Source: Puniceibacterium sp.
GTDB taxonomy: Bacteria > Pseudomonadota > Alphaproteobacteria > Rhodobacterales > Rhodobacteraceae
NCBI GenBank assembly: GCA_024636635.1
Contig: JAGXGV010000116.1
Location: forward strand, 1-43,029
Length of the DNA: 43,029 bases
Reading direction: 5' to 3'
Below the pieces are notes generated by a model. It was not told the DNA's origin. It made no database searches and was given only the letters and a program-made list of their open reading frames with translations. The stretch's first letter is position 1. Every line of letters starts with the position of its first letter. Below, piece after piece: positions 8,242 to 15,446 of this stretch. The position numbers and the translations under genes are program-made.

Positions 8242-8586
8242 TCAAAACGGCAGCTTCATGTCCGCGGGCAGGCCCATCGCCTCGGTCAGTTTGGACATTT
8301 CCTGCTGCGCCCGGTCCGAAGCCTTGCCCTGAGCGTCCTTGATGGCGGCCAGGATCAGATCCTCGACCACTTCCTTTTCGTCCTTGTTGAAGATCGACGG
8401 GTCGATATCCAGGCCTTTGAGTTCGCCCTTGGCGCTGCACGTCGCCGTGACCAGGCCGGCACCGGATTCACCGGTGACCATGATGCTGTGCATCTCTTCC
8501 TGCAGCGCGGTCATCTTGGTCTGCATTTCCTGCGCGGTCTTCATCATCTTGGCCATGTCGCCAAGTCCGCCAATTCCCTTGAGCAT
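8242..8586 (-). CDS. YbaB/EbfC nucleoid-associated protein
   Basis: A 114-residue protein starting MLKGIGGLGDMAKMMKTAQE, with the amphipathic helical N-terminus and the conserved block GLDIDPSIFNKDEKEVVEDLI. YbaB/EbfC dimers bind DNA without strong sequence preference and compact the nucleoid. The gene lies between dnaX and recR as in many bacteria. An AGGAGAAAG ribosome site precedes the ATG. Confidence 0.95.
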   Translation of the reverse strand: MLKGIGGLGDMAKMMKTAQEMQTKMTALQEEMHSIMVTGESGAGLVTATCSAKGELKGLDIDPSIFNKDEKEVVEDLILAAIKDAQGKASDRAQQEMSKLTEAMGLPADMKLPF

Positions 8587-8678
8587 GTCTTTCTCCTGTC
8601 CTCTGGGTTGGCACTAGAGATACGCGCGGGGCGGGCGCGTCACAAGGGCACGCGCTGCGGAACGGTCGCATTTGTCGC

Positions 8679-8720
8679 TGCGCGGGCTGGCGCGACTATC
8701 TTGCGCGGGCTGGCGCAACT
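8679..8720. repeat. Short tandem repeat between dnaX and ybaB
   Basis: Two near-identical 19-bp copies (TGCGCGGGCTGGCGC followed by GACT or AACT) start at 8679 and 8702. A third partial copy follows at 8726. The second copy is also an inverted repeat, TTGCGC / GCGCAA (8702-8719 region). No function is known; it lies in the dnaX-ybaB spacer. Confidence 0.7.
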
Positions 8721-8737
8721 GTCCCTGCGCGGAATAG

Positions 8738-10513
8738 TCAGCCGTCCTCGAACGGGTCCCATTCATCTTCGACTTCTGGAAGAGCCTCGGCCTGCGCCTC
8801 GTTCGCAAGGGATTCAAGGCTGCGGATGTCGCGGATGCTGGCCTTTGGAAAGGCGGCAAGGGCGGCCATGACCAGCGGGTGTTCGCTGGCCTGCGCGCGC
8901 AGGGCGATGTCGGACGCATCGCGCTTTTCGGCAATTGTGGCTGTTTCGCAGCCGTTGACCAGGGTCACCGCCCAGCGGTTGCCGCTCCAGCGTTGCAAGG
9001 CGGCGCCAAGTTTCTGCGCAAGGTCTGGCGGCGCGTTGCCTGCAGGGGTGAATTCGACCCGCCCCGGCTGATAGGCGGCAAGACGGACGCCGGTTTCCAC
9101 ATCGACCAGCAATTTCACGTCGCGGTTTGCGCGGATCAATTCGACCACGTGTTCGAAGGTCGGAAAGCGGGCAAGGGCGGCATCGGCGGCAAGTGCCTGG
9201 ACCGGCTGTCCGCCCGATCCGCCGCCCCCCCCGGTACGCTGGCCCGACACGCCCTGCGCGCCGTGGCCCCCGGCCTGGTCGGCTCCGCCCTGCGCGCCGT
9301 GGCCCCCGGCTAACCCGCCGGCCTGAGCGACCCCCGGGCCGGGCGGCGGCGGTGCGCTGCTCTGAAGCTTGCGCACCAGATCCTCGGGCGAGGGCAGTTC
9401 CGATACGTGGGTCAGCCGGATCACCGCCATTTCGGCGGCCATCATCGCGTTCGGGGCCGATGCGACCTCGTCCAGCGCCTTGAGCAGCATCTGCCACATC
9501 CGGGTCAGGGGCCGCATCCCCAGGCGCTGCGCCATCGACTGGCCACGCGTGCGTTCGTCCGGGCCGATGGTCGGGTCATCTGCGGCCTCTGGCGTGATCT
9601 TCACGACTGAAATCCAGTGCGTGACCTCGGCCAGATCGCGCAGCACGGCCATCGGGTCTGCGCCTTCACAATATTGCGCCGACAGTTCCGTCAGCGCGCC
9701 CGCCGCATCGCCCTGCATGATCATGTCGAACAGGTCCATGACGCGGCCGCGATCGGCAAGTCCCAGCATGGCGCGGACCTGTCCGGCGGTGGTTTCGCCC
9801 GCGCCGTGGCTGATCGCCTGATCCAGCAGCGATGTGGCATCGCGGGCAGAACCTTCGGCGGCGCGGGTGATCAGGGCAAGGGCGTCGTCATTGATCTGCG
9901 CCTGTTCCCCCGCCGCGATCCTTTTGAGCAGGGCAATCATCACCTCGGGTTCGATGCGGCGCAGATCGAACCGCTGGCAGCGTGACAGGACGGTGACCGG
10001 CACCTTGCGGATCTCTGTCGTGGCAAAGATGAATTTCACATGTGCGGGCGGCTCTTCCAGCGTCTTCAGCAGCGCGTTGAACGCGCCGGTGCTGAGCATG
10101 TGGACCTCGTCGACGATGTAGACCTTGTAGCGGGCCGAAGCGGCGCGGTAATGCACCGAATCGATGATCTCGCGGATGTTGGCGACGCCGGTATTCGATG
10201 CCGCGTCCATTTCGATCACGTCGACATGGCGGCCTTCCATGATCGCGGTGCAGTGTTCGCACTGGCCGCAGGGTTCGGTCGTCGGGCCGCCATTGCCGTC
10301 CGGACCGATGCAGTTCATGCCCTTGGCGATGATGCGCGCGGTGGTTGTCTTGCCGGTGCCCCGGATGCCGGTCATGATGAAGGCTTGGGCAATGCGGTCG
10401 GCGGCGAAGGCGTTCCTGAGCGTGCGCACCATCGCATCCTGACCGACAAGATCGGCAAAGGTTTCGGGGCGGTACTTGCGGGCAAGAACCTGGTATTTCG
10501 GCGCGTCGGACAT
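8738..10513 (-). CDS. dnaX: DNA polymerase III subunits gamma and tau
   Basis: A 591-residue clamp-loader ATPase. Visible features are Walker A GIRGTGKT (49-56), the zinc module cysteines C68, C82, C85 and C88, Walker B IVDEVHML and the LSRCQRFD sensor/arginine-finger region. A Gly/Pro/Gln-rich linker follows at about 385-430 and then a tau-type C-terminal domain ending in an acidic tail. It loads the sliding clamp and links the two core polymerases at the replication fork. A 24-bp repeat encodes part of the linker. No A-rich slippery sequence for making a short gamma form was seen. The ATG at 10511-10513 gives the normal N-terminus. Confidence 0.96.
   Translation of the reverse strand: MSDAPKYQVLARKYRPETFADLVGQDAMVRTLRNAFAADRIAQAFIMTGIRGTGKTTTARIIAKGMNCIGPDGNGGPTTEPCGQCEHCTAIMEGRHVDVIEMDAASNTGVANIREIIDSVHYRAASARYKVYIVDEVHMLSTGAFNALLKTLEEPPAHVKFIFATTEIRKVPVTVLSRCQRFDLRRIEPEVMIALLKRIAAGEQAQINDDALALITRAAEGSARDATSLLDQAISHGAGETTAGQVRAMLGLADRGRVMDLFDMIMQGDAAGALTELSAQYCEGADPMAVLRDLAEVTHWISVVKITPEAADDPTIGPDERTRGQSMAQRLGMRPLTRMWQMLLKALDEVASAPNAMMAAEMAVIRLTHVSELPSPEDLVRKLQSSAPPPPGPGVAQAGGLAGGHGAQGGADQAGGHGAQGVSGQRTGGGGGSGGQPVQALAADAALARFPTFEHVVELIRANRDVKLLVDVETGVRLAAYQPGRVEFTPAGNAPPDLAQKLGAALQRWSGNRWAVTLVNGCETATIAEKRDASDIALRAQASEHPLVMAALAAFPKASIRDIRSLESLANEAQAEALPEVEDEWDPFEDG
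9251..9310. repeat. Imperfect tandem repeat coding for the tau linker
   Basis: An identical 24-bp block occurs at 9251-9274 and 9287-9310, a period of 36 bp or 12 codons. On the dnaX strand it encodes two copies of a GGHGAQG peptide separated by variable residues, in the flexible linker before the tau C-terminal domain. Confidence 0.8.
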
Positions 10514-10756
10514 TCTGGGCCTCTTTGCGGAGTCGCTGGCAAACTAGGGGCTGTGGCACGGCGCGTCCACCGCAGATGCGCGGGCTTGCGCCTCGCCGCG
10601 CGCAGGGCCTATGTTGACGACAGGTTCCGGGGCAGGGGCCACCTGATCCGCGGCAGGCGCCCTTCACCGGCCTTGCGACACGAAGGACCGCAATTTCCGG
10701 GACTTCCTGTGCCGGGCCAGCAGCGGAGCCCCGGGCAGCGATATTAGGAACCTGAC

Positions 10757-12295
10757 ATGGCCCTTGCCGACGATCTCACGCTCGATTCCCTGCGCCGCGA
10801 CGCCAGGGCGCTGAAGACCGCAGATGGCGCACTTGCGCCCGAGGCGCGCGCGCGGATCAAGACGCATTTGCCGGGCCGGGATCAGACGGCGCTACAACAG
10901 GCCGATTATCTGCATGTCATCGCCTGCGAGCATGGATTCGAAAGCTGGCCCCGGCTGAAGCTAGCGGTCGAGACTCGGGGCCTTGACCGTGCCGCGCGTC
11001 AGCAGCGTCTGACCCAGGCGCTGTTTCACGGGCATGGCTGGGTGGCTGCGCAACTGCTGGCCGACACGCCGGATCTGGCTGAGGATTCGTTCGGGCTGCA
11101 ATGCGCGCTTTATGACCGCGCGGCGGTAGAGGCGGCGCTGGCCCGCGATCCTGGGCTGGCGGTGCAGACCTGCGGGACGCGTCGGCCAATCCTGCACCTG
11201 GCCTTTTCCGGATGGTTCCGGCAGCGCCCCGAGCTTGAGTCGGACATGATCGCCGTGGCCGCGGCGCTGGTCGCGGCGGGCGCGGATGTGAACGACAGCT
11301 ATCCGGAGGGGCCGGAGTCGCAAACCATGCTGTCAGCGTTGTACGGTGCCATCGGCCATGCCGGAAATATGGTGCTGGGGCGCTGGCTGCTTGAACAGGG
11401 GGCCGACCCGAACGACGGAGAATCGCTTTATCATGCGACCGAACTTGGCGATCACGACGGGCTGCGCCTGCTGCTGTCGTCCGGCGCGGACCCGAGGGGC
11501 ACCAATGCGCTGCTGCGGGCGATGGATTTCGACGATGTGGGCGCGGTGCGTCTGCTGCTGGATCACGGCGCAGTGCCCGACGATTTTGACGCGGACGCCG
11601 ACGGCGATGGGCAGCCCTGGGTCGTTCCCGCCCTGCATCAGGCAGCCCGGCGCGGTGTCGGCGCCGACATGGTGCAGCTTTTGCTGGATCACGGGGCCGA
11701 TCCGGCCCGCCTGCATGACGGGGTAAGCGCCTATTCCCGCGCCCGCGTCTTCGGCAACCGCGCGCTTGCGCAGGAGATCGAGGCGCGCGGCCTTGCCGTG
11801 CCGCTGAGTTACGAAGAAAGGCTTCTGGCGCAGGCGGCAGAGGGCACGCTGCGCCCCGGCGTTCTCATCGACCCCGAAAAGCTGCCCCAAGCCTACCAAA
11901 CGCTTCTGCGGCAGGTCATGCACCTGCCGGACCGGCTGGCGCATATCCGCCGGCTTGTGGATCTGGGCATGGAACATGACGGCACCGATTCCGAAGGGCT
12001 GACGCCGGTGCAGGTGGCCGGCTGGGAAGGCCTGCCGGAGGTGCTGGCCTATCTGCTGACCCTTGGCCCGGACCTGAGCCATGTGAACGGCTACGGCGGC
12101 ACCCTGCTGGACACGATCATTCACGGATCGCAGCACCATCCGGCCCGGGCCGAACGCGATCACCTGACCTGTCTGGAACTGGTGCTGGAACAGCATGTGC
12201 CGCTGCCGCAGGATGCCGCTCAAAGGGCCGGGCGCGAGGATGTCGCGGCCCTGCTGAGCGCCTGGGAAGAGACGCATCCGGCGCAGGTGGTCTGA
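10757..12295 (+). CDS. Ankyrin-repeat protein
   Basis: A 512-residue soluble protein with no signal peptide. The N-terminal part (about 1-75) is a helical region with a FESWPRLK block often seen at the start of bacterial ankyrin proteins. It is followed by several ankyrin-type units of the form LLxxGADPN (AALVAAGADVNDSYPEG, WLLEQGADPNDGESLYHA, LLLSSGADPRGTNAL, LLLDHGAVPDDFDAD, LLLDHGADPARLHDG) and degenerate units to the C-terminus. Ankyrin repeats mediate protein binding; the partner is unknown. The ATG is preceded by TAGGA. It stands alone between divergent dnaX and the ypfJ-like gene and is not phage- or toxin-linked. Confidence 0.85.
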   Translation: MALADDLTLDSLRRDARALKTADGALAPEARARIKTHLPGRDQTALQQADYLHVIACEHGFESWPRLKLAVETRGLDRAARQQRLTQALFHGHGWVAAQLLADTPDLAEDSFGLQCALYDRAAVEAALARDPGLAVQTCGTRRPILHLAFSGWFRQRPELESDMIAVAAALVAAGADVNDSYPEGPESQTMLSALYGAIGHAGNMVLGRWLLEQGADPNDGESLYHATELGDHDGLRLLLSSGADPRGTNALLRAMDFDDVGAVRLLLDHGAVPDDFDADADGDGQPWVVPALHQAARRGVGADMVQLLLDHGADPARLHDGVSAYSRARVFGNRALAQEIEARGLAVPLSYEERLLAQAAEGTLRPGVLIDPEKLPQAYQTLLRQVMHLPDRLAHIRRLVDLGMEHDGTDSEGLTPVQVAGWEGLPEVLAYLLTLGPDLSHVNGYGGTLLDTIIHGSQHHPARAERDHLTCLELVLEQHVPLPQDAAQRAGREDVAALLSAWEETHPAQVV

Positions 12296-12334
12296 GGCGC
12301 GCCCGGCCCGAAGTCCGCCCTGCGACATCTGGTT

Positions 12335-12382
12335 CCCGGTCTCTGGCCCCCCGGTCTCTGGCCCCCGGTCTCTGGCCCCCGG
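12335..12382. repeat. Three short tandem repeats in a gene gap
   Basis: The 9-mer GGTCTCTGG recurs at 12338, 12353 and 12367 with C-rich spacers, giving units of 14-15 bp. It lies between the ankyrin-repeat gene and the metallopeptidase gene. No function is evident; it looks like simple-sequence expansion. Confidence 0.7.
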
Positions 12383-12516
12383 ACTCCCGCCTGCGGCAAA
12401 GGGGGCGGAGCCGCTGCCGGTCTGCGATCGCGCCGGTTCCTGTTTACCGCAAATGCGGGACGTGTATCATCGCGGGCACCGGCCACGCGTGGGTCGGCGG
12501 ATCAGGGAGAAGCGGG

Positions 12517-13350
12517 ATGCGTCTTGGGGGAGTGCGCGGCAGTCGCAACGTAGAGGACCGCCGCAGGATGGGCAGGGGCGGCAAGGCCGGGATCGGCGGT
12601 GTCGGACTGCTTGTGGTTCTGGCGATCGGCTATTTCACCGGCATCGATGTCACGCCGATCCTGAATCAGGTGCCGCAGGAAAGTTCCGCGCCCCGCGACA
12701 TCAGCCCCGCCGAAGAGCGGGCGGCGGAATTTACCGCCCGCGTGCTGGCCACGACCGAAACGGTCTGGGGCCAGGTGTTCCCCGAACAGGTCGGGAGCGA
12801 TTATACGCCGCCGGTCATGGTGCTTTATTCCGGGGTCACGCAATCGCCCTGCGGCGGGGCAAGCGGGGCGACAGGTCCGTTCTACTGCCCGCTGGACAGC
12901 AAGGCCTATCTGGACACCGACTTTTTCGCCATGCTTGAGCAACAGCTCGGGGCCGAGGGCGATTTCGCAGCGGCCTATGTGATCGCCCATGAGGTGGCGC
13001 ATCATGTGCAGAACGAACTGGGAATACTCGGCAAGATGAACGAGATGCGGCAGTCCGCGACCGAAACCGACTCCAACGCCCTGACCGTGCGGCTGGAACT
13101 TCAGGCTGACTGCCTTTCGGGCGTCTGGGCGCAGTCGGTCGAGGGCATGCTGGAACCCGGGGATCTGGACGAGGCGCTGACCGCCGCCCGGCGCATCGGC
13201 GACGATTACCTGCAAAAGCGGGCGGGCCGTGTGCCGCAGCCGCACACCTTCACGCATGGCACGTCCGAACAGCGGTCTTCATGGTTCGCCAAAGGCTACG
13301 AAAGCGGGCAGATGCAGTCCTGCGACACCTTTGGCGCGGCAGAGTTGTGA
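12517..13350 (+). CDS. Neutral zinc metallopeptidase, YpfJ family
   Basis: A 277-residue protein with a cytoplasmic basic start, one membrane segment (about 25-41, GIGGVGLLVVLAIGYF) and a periplasmic catalytic domain. The zinc-binding motif HEVAHH is at 158-163. The distal acidic ligand is probably in LELQADCLSGVWA. This is the putative neutral zinc metallopeptidase family (PF04228, YpfJ). Its substrates are not established. An AGGGAGA ribosome site precedes the ATG. Its stop codon overlaps the GTG start of the following phosphatase gene (GTGA), so the two are translationally coupled. Confidence 0.92.
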   Translation: MRLGGVRGSRNVEDRRRMGRGGKAGIGGVGLLVVLAIGYFTGIDVTPILNQVPQESSAPRDISPAEERAAEFTARVLATTETVWGQVFPEQVGSDYTPPVMVLYSGVTQSPCGGASGATGPFYCPLDSKAYLDTDFFAMLEQQLGAEGDFAAAYVIAHEVAHHVQNELGILGKMNEMRQSATETDSNALTVRLELQADCLSGVWAQSVEGMLEPGDLDEALTAARRIGDDYLQKRAGRVPQPHTFTHGTSEQRSSWFAKGYESGQMQSCDTFGAAEL

Positions 13351-13868
13351 CGGCCACGGCGGCAATCCACGCGGTGACTGTGGGTGGCGGGATCCTTGCC
13401 ATCGCGCCGATGCCGGGGGCCTCGGGCGATTATGGTGGCGATCTTGAGCATATCCGGGGCTGGGCGCCGTCGATCGCGATTTCGCTGACCACCGAGATTG
13501 AGATGATCTCGGCCGTGGCGCGGCATCTGGGTGCGCAGCTTCAGGACATGGGCACCCGCTGGATGCATCTGCCGGTCGAGGATTTCAGTGCCCCCGGCAC
13601 CGATTTCGCCAAAGTCTGGCCCGCAACCTCGACCCAGGTGCTGCGGGCGCTGGCAGGCGGCGGGCGCGTGCTGGTGCATTGCCGGGGCGGGTGCGGGCGG
13701 TCCGGCATGGTGGCGCTGCGGTTGATGATAGAGGCGGGCGAGGCACCGGACGAGGCGCTGTCGCGCCTGCGGCATGTGCGTCCCTGCGCGATCGAGACAG
13801 AGGCGCAGATGGCCTGGGCCATGGCTGCGGTGCGCGCGCCTGCGGTATTCATGCGGCGTCCGGAGTAA
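13347..13868 (+). CDS. Protein-tyrosine/dual-specificity phosphatase-like protein
   Basis: A 173-residue protein with the cysteine phosphatase signature HCRGGCGRSG (C112, R118; CX5R). A likely general-acid aspartate lies at D79 in PVEDF. It is expected to be cytoplasmic and to hydrolyse phosphotyrosine or a similar phosphoester; the substrate is unknown. The GTG at 13347 overlaps the stop codon of the upstream metallopeptidase by four bases, which supports this start over an ATG 66 bases upstream inside that gene. Confidence 0.85.
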   Translation: MTATAAIHAVTVGGGILAIAPMPGASGDYGGDLEHIRGWAPSIAISLTTEIEMISAVARHLGAQLQDMGTRWMHLPVEDFSAPGTDFAKVWPATSTQVLRALAGGGRVLVHCRGGCGRSGMVALRLMIEAGEAPDEALSRLRHVRPCAIETEAQMAWAMAAVRAPAVFMRRPE

Positions 13869-14039
13869 CGTTTTCAGGGTTTTTTTCAGGTGTGGTTTCC
13901 AGGGTCGTGCCGTAAATGTCACCCGCGTCCGAGTGCGATTTATCAGGGCACGGCCCAATCAGGCAAAGCGCTGCATTAACTGCGTTTAATACGACTGCCG
14001 CCATCACATGCATATCGCCGTGCGGCCTGCAACGTGGGT

Positions 14040-14132
14040 GAGAGGTTGACAACGACCCAAGCGGGGCTCGTTACGGCTGCTTCCTTCCGGATCTGACCGG
14101 GTTGGCGAGGCGCCTGCCCGCGCCAACCCCTC
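14040..14132 (-). ncRNA. ffs: Signal recognition particle RNA (4.5S, small bacterial type)
   Basis: On the minus strand the universal SRP domain IV core is visible: GGTCAG, ATCC, the GGAA tetraloop, then GGAAGCAGCC (around 14074-14099). It is flanked by CUCG/CGAG arms. The ends pair over nine bases, GAGGGGTTG (14124-14132) with CAACCTCTC (14040-14048), giving a 93-nt RNA. This RNA binds Ffh and targets nascent membrane proteins to FtsY. A promoter fits the 5' end exactly (14140-14168). Ends are predicted from pairing and promoter spacing. Confidence 0.93.
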
Positions 14133-14139
14133 AAGTCAG

Positions 14140-14168
14140 TAGATAAGAGATGCGAACCGGATTCGCAA
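14140..14168 (-). promoter_or_regulatory. Promoter of the SRP RNA gene
   Basis: On the minus strand -35 TTGCGA (14163-14168) and -10 TATCTA (14140-14145) are separated by exactly 17 bases. The first paired base of the SRP RNA (14132) lies eight bases past the -10. A perfect inverted repeat TGCGAA / TTCGCA (14151-14167) spans the -35 and spacer and could be an operator. Confidence 0.7.
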
Positions 14169-14228
14169 CCCGGCTTGCAGCGTGTTTCGCTTGGAAAGCC
14201 TCATTCATGCTTTGCAGCGTTCGATCTA

Positions 14229-14906
14229 CTACCCGAATGTCTTGGTGCGCAAACTGGCCCAAAGACCTGCGGCCCGGGCCCCGTCAAGCAGGCTGGCCGC
14301 GACGTAATGCGCATGTTGACCGGCAGTCGGCAGGATGTCGGGGATCTGCACCACGCGCATGCCCGCTGTATGTGCCGCCTCGGCGCCGGTGTCGCTGTCC
14401 TCGAACACGAGGCAGCGGGCGGGGGGCACGTCCAGACGCCGTGCCGCCAGCAGATAGGCGTCGGGCGCGGGTTTGGCGCGCTGGACGCAGTTGACCGTGA
14501 CCACGGTCGTGAAATAATGATCAAGCCCGCACAGCGACAGCTTTTCCCGCGCCGAATGTGCCTGCGACGACGTGACGATGGCACAGGGCAGCGCGCGCGC
14601 CGCGAGGTCGTCCAGAAGGCTGCGGACCCCGGGCTTGAGCTCGATCCCCTCCTGCTGGAGACGGCTGGCCGCGAGGCTCCAGTGATGATCGAGCGCGTCG
14701 AGGTCGAGATCCGGCATATGGGTTCGCAGGATCGCGCCGCCGCTGTCGCGGTCCTTGCCGATCAGCTGGTGCAGGAACGCCGGTTCGATGTCGTGGCCCA
14801 GCGCGGCAAGGGCGGCCTGGCCGGCGGCAAGGCCAAGCCGTTCGGTGTCGATAAGCGTGCCGTCGAGGTCGAAGAACACGGCGCTGTAGGGCAGGGCGGC
14901 GGTCAT
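14229..14906 (-). CDS. HAD-family hydrolase, beta-phosphoglucomutase-like phosphatase
   Basis: A 225-residue haloacid dehalogenase-superfamily enzyme. Motif I is FFDLDGTLIDTE (nucleophile D13, acid D15), motif II is the VTSS region, motif III is the Lys in KPAPDAYLLA, and motif IV is FEDSDTG. A four-helix cap lies between motifs I and II (subclass I, the group of phosphoglycolate phosphatase and beta-phosphoglucomutase). Substrate cannot be told from sequence. The start overlaps the stop of the upstream small protein by ATGA, so the two are coupled. Confidence 0.9.
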   Translation of the reverse strand: MTAALPYSAVFFDLDGTLIDTERLGLAAGQAALAALGHDIEPAFLHQLIGKDRDSGGAILRTHMPDLDLDALDHHWSLAASRLQQEGIELKPGVRSLLDDLAARALPCAIVTSSQAHSAREKLSLCGLDHYFTTVVTVNCVQRAKPAPDAYLLAARRLDVPPARCLVFEDSDTGAEAAHTAGMRVVQIPDILPTAGQHAHYVAASLLDGARAAGLWASLRTKTFG

Positions 14907-15241
14907 TGCGGCGCAAATCCGCCCGGGCAGGCAAAGGTGGTGAACGCCCCGTAACAGGTGGCGCGGCGGTCGAAGCCCGCGACGCTGAACACGCTGTAGA
15001 AGATCCGGTCCTCAAAGTTTGTGTCCAGTCCCGCGCGGATAAGGTCGTAACAGCCTTCGGGGTTCAGGCGGCAGCCCATGAGTGCGGCGGCGCCGATGGC
15101 ATCCTGCCCGTCCAGATCCTGGGTCGCGAGTGTCTCAAGGATCGTGGCGCGCATCTCTGCGCGGGCCTGATCCTCGTCCGGACGGGTCAGCCAGGCCCCC
15201 AACAGGCCAAGAGCGATAAGCAGGACGAGAAGTCGCAGCAT
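14903..15241 (-). CDS. Small membrane-anchored protein of unknown function
   Basis: A 112-residue protein not recognised by family. It begins with a hydrophobic signal or anchor (MLRLLVLLIALGLLGAWL). A soluble domain follows with four cysteines spaced as two pairs (MGCRLNPEGCYD and TCYGAFTTFACPG), suggesting disulphides in the periplasm. The ATG at 15239-15241 has AAGGA seven bases upstream. It overlaps the HAD hydrolase gene by four bases. Confidence 0.75.
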   Translation of the reverse strand: MLRLLVLLIALGLLGAWLTRPDEDQARAEMRATILETLATQDLDGQDAIGAAALMGCRLNPEGCYDLIRAGLDTNFEDRIFYSVFSVAGFDRRATCYGAFTTFACPGGFAPQ

Positions 15242-15446
15242 GGGGCATCCTTTGAAACGAATTGTCCGGATGCATAAATCATGCGCCCCGGACAAAGTCG
15301 AGACGGCCGCGGTTCCGGCCCGCAGGATGACCTTTCCATAGCGTGTCGCGTTTGACCGGATTCAGTGCATTCAACGGCTTCCCCGGGGCAGCGTTTGTTT
15401 CCCAACGCCTTCGGGGTGGCAGATGAATTCAATTCAACGAAACACG

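Noticed and set aside
8738-10513. Programmed frameshift in dnaX to make a short gamma subunit
   Set aside because: No A-rich slippery heptamer with a following hairpin was seen in the linker region.
12335-12382. Short repeats considered as a CRISPR array
   Set aside because: Units are 14-15 bp with no unique spacers and no cas genes are present; this is simple-sequence repetition.
13974-13990. TTAA-N6-TTAA considered as a CtrA binding site
   Set aside because: The spacing is six bases rather than the seven of the CtrA consensus, and it lies downstream of the SRP RNA rather than at a promoter.
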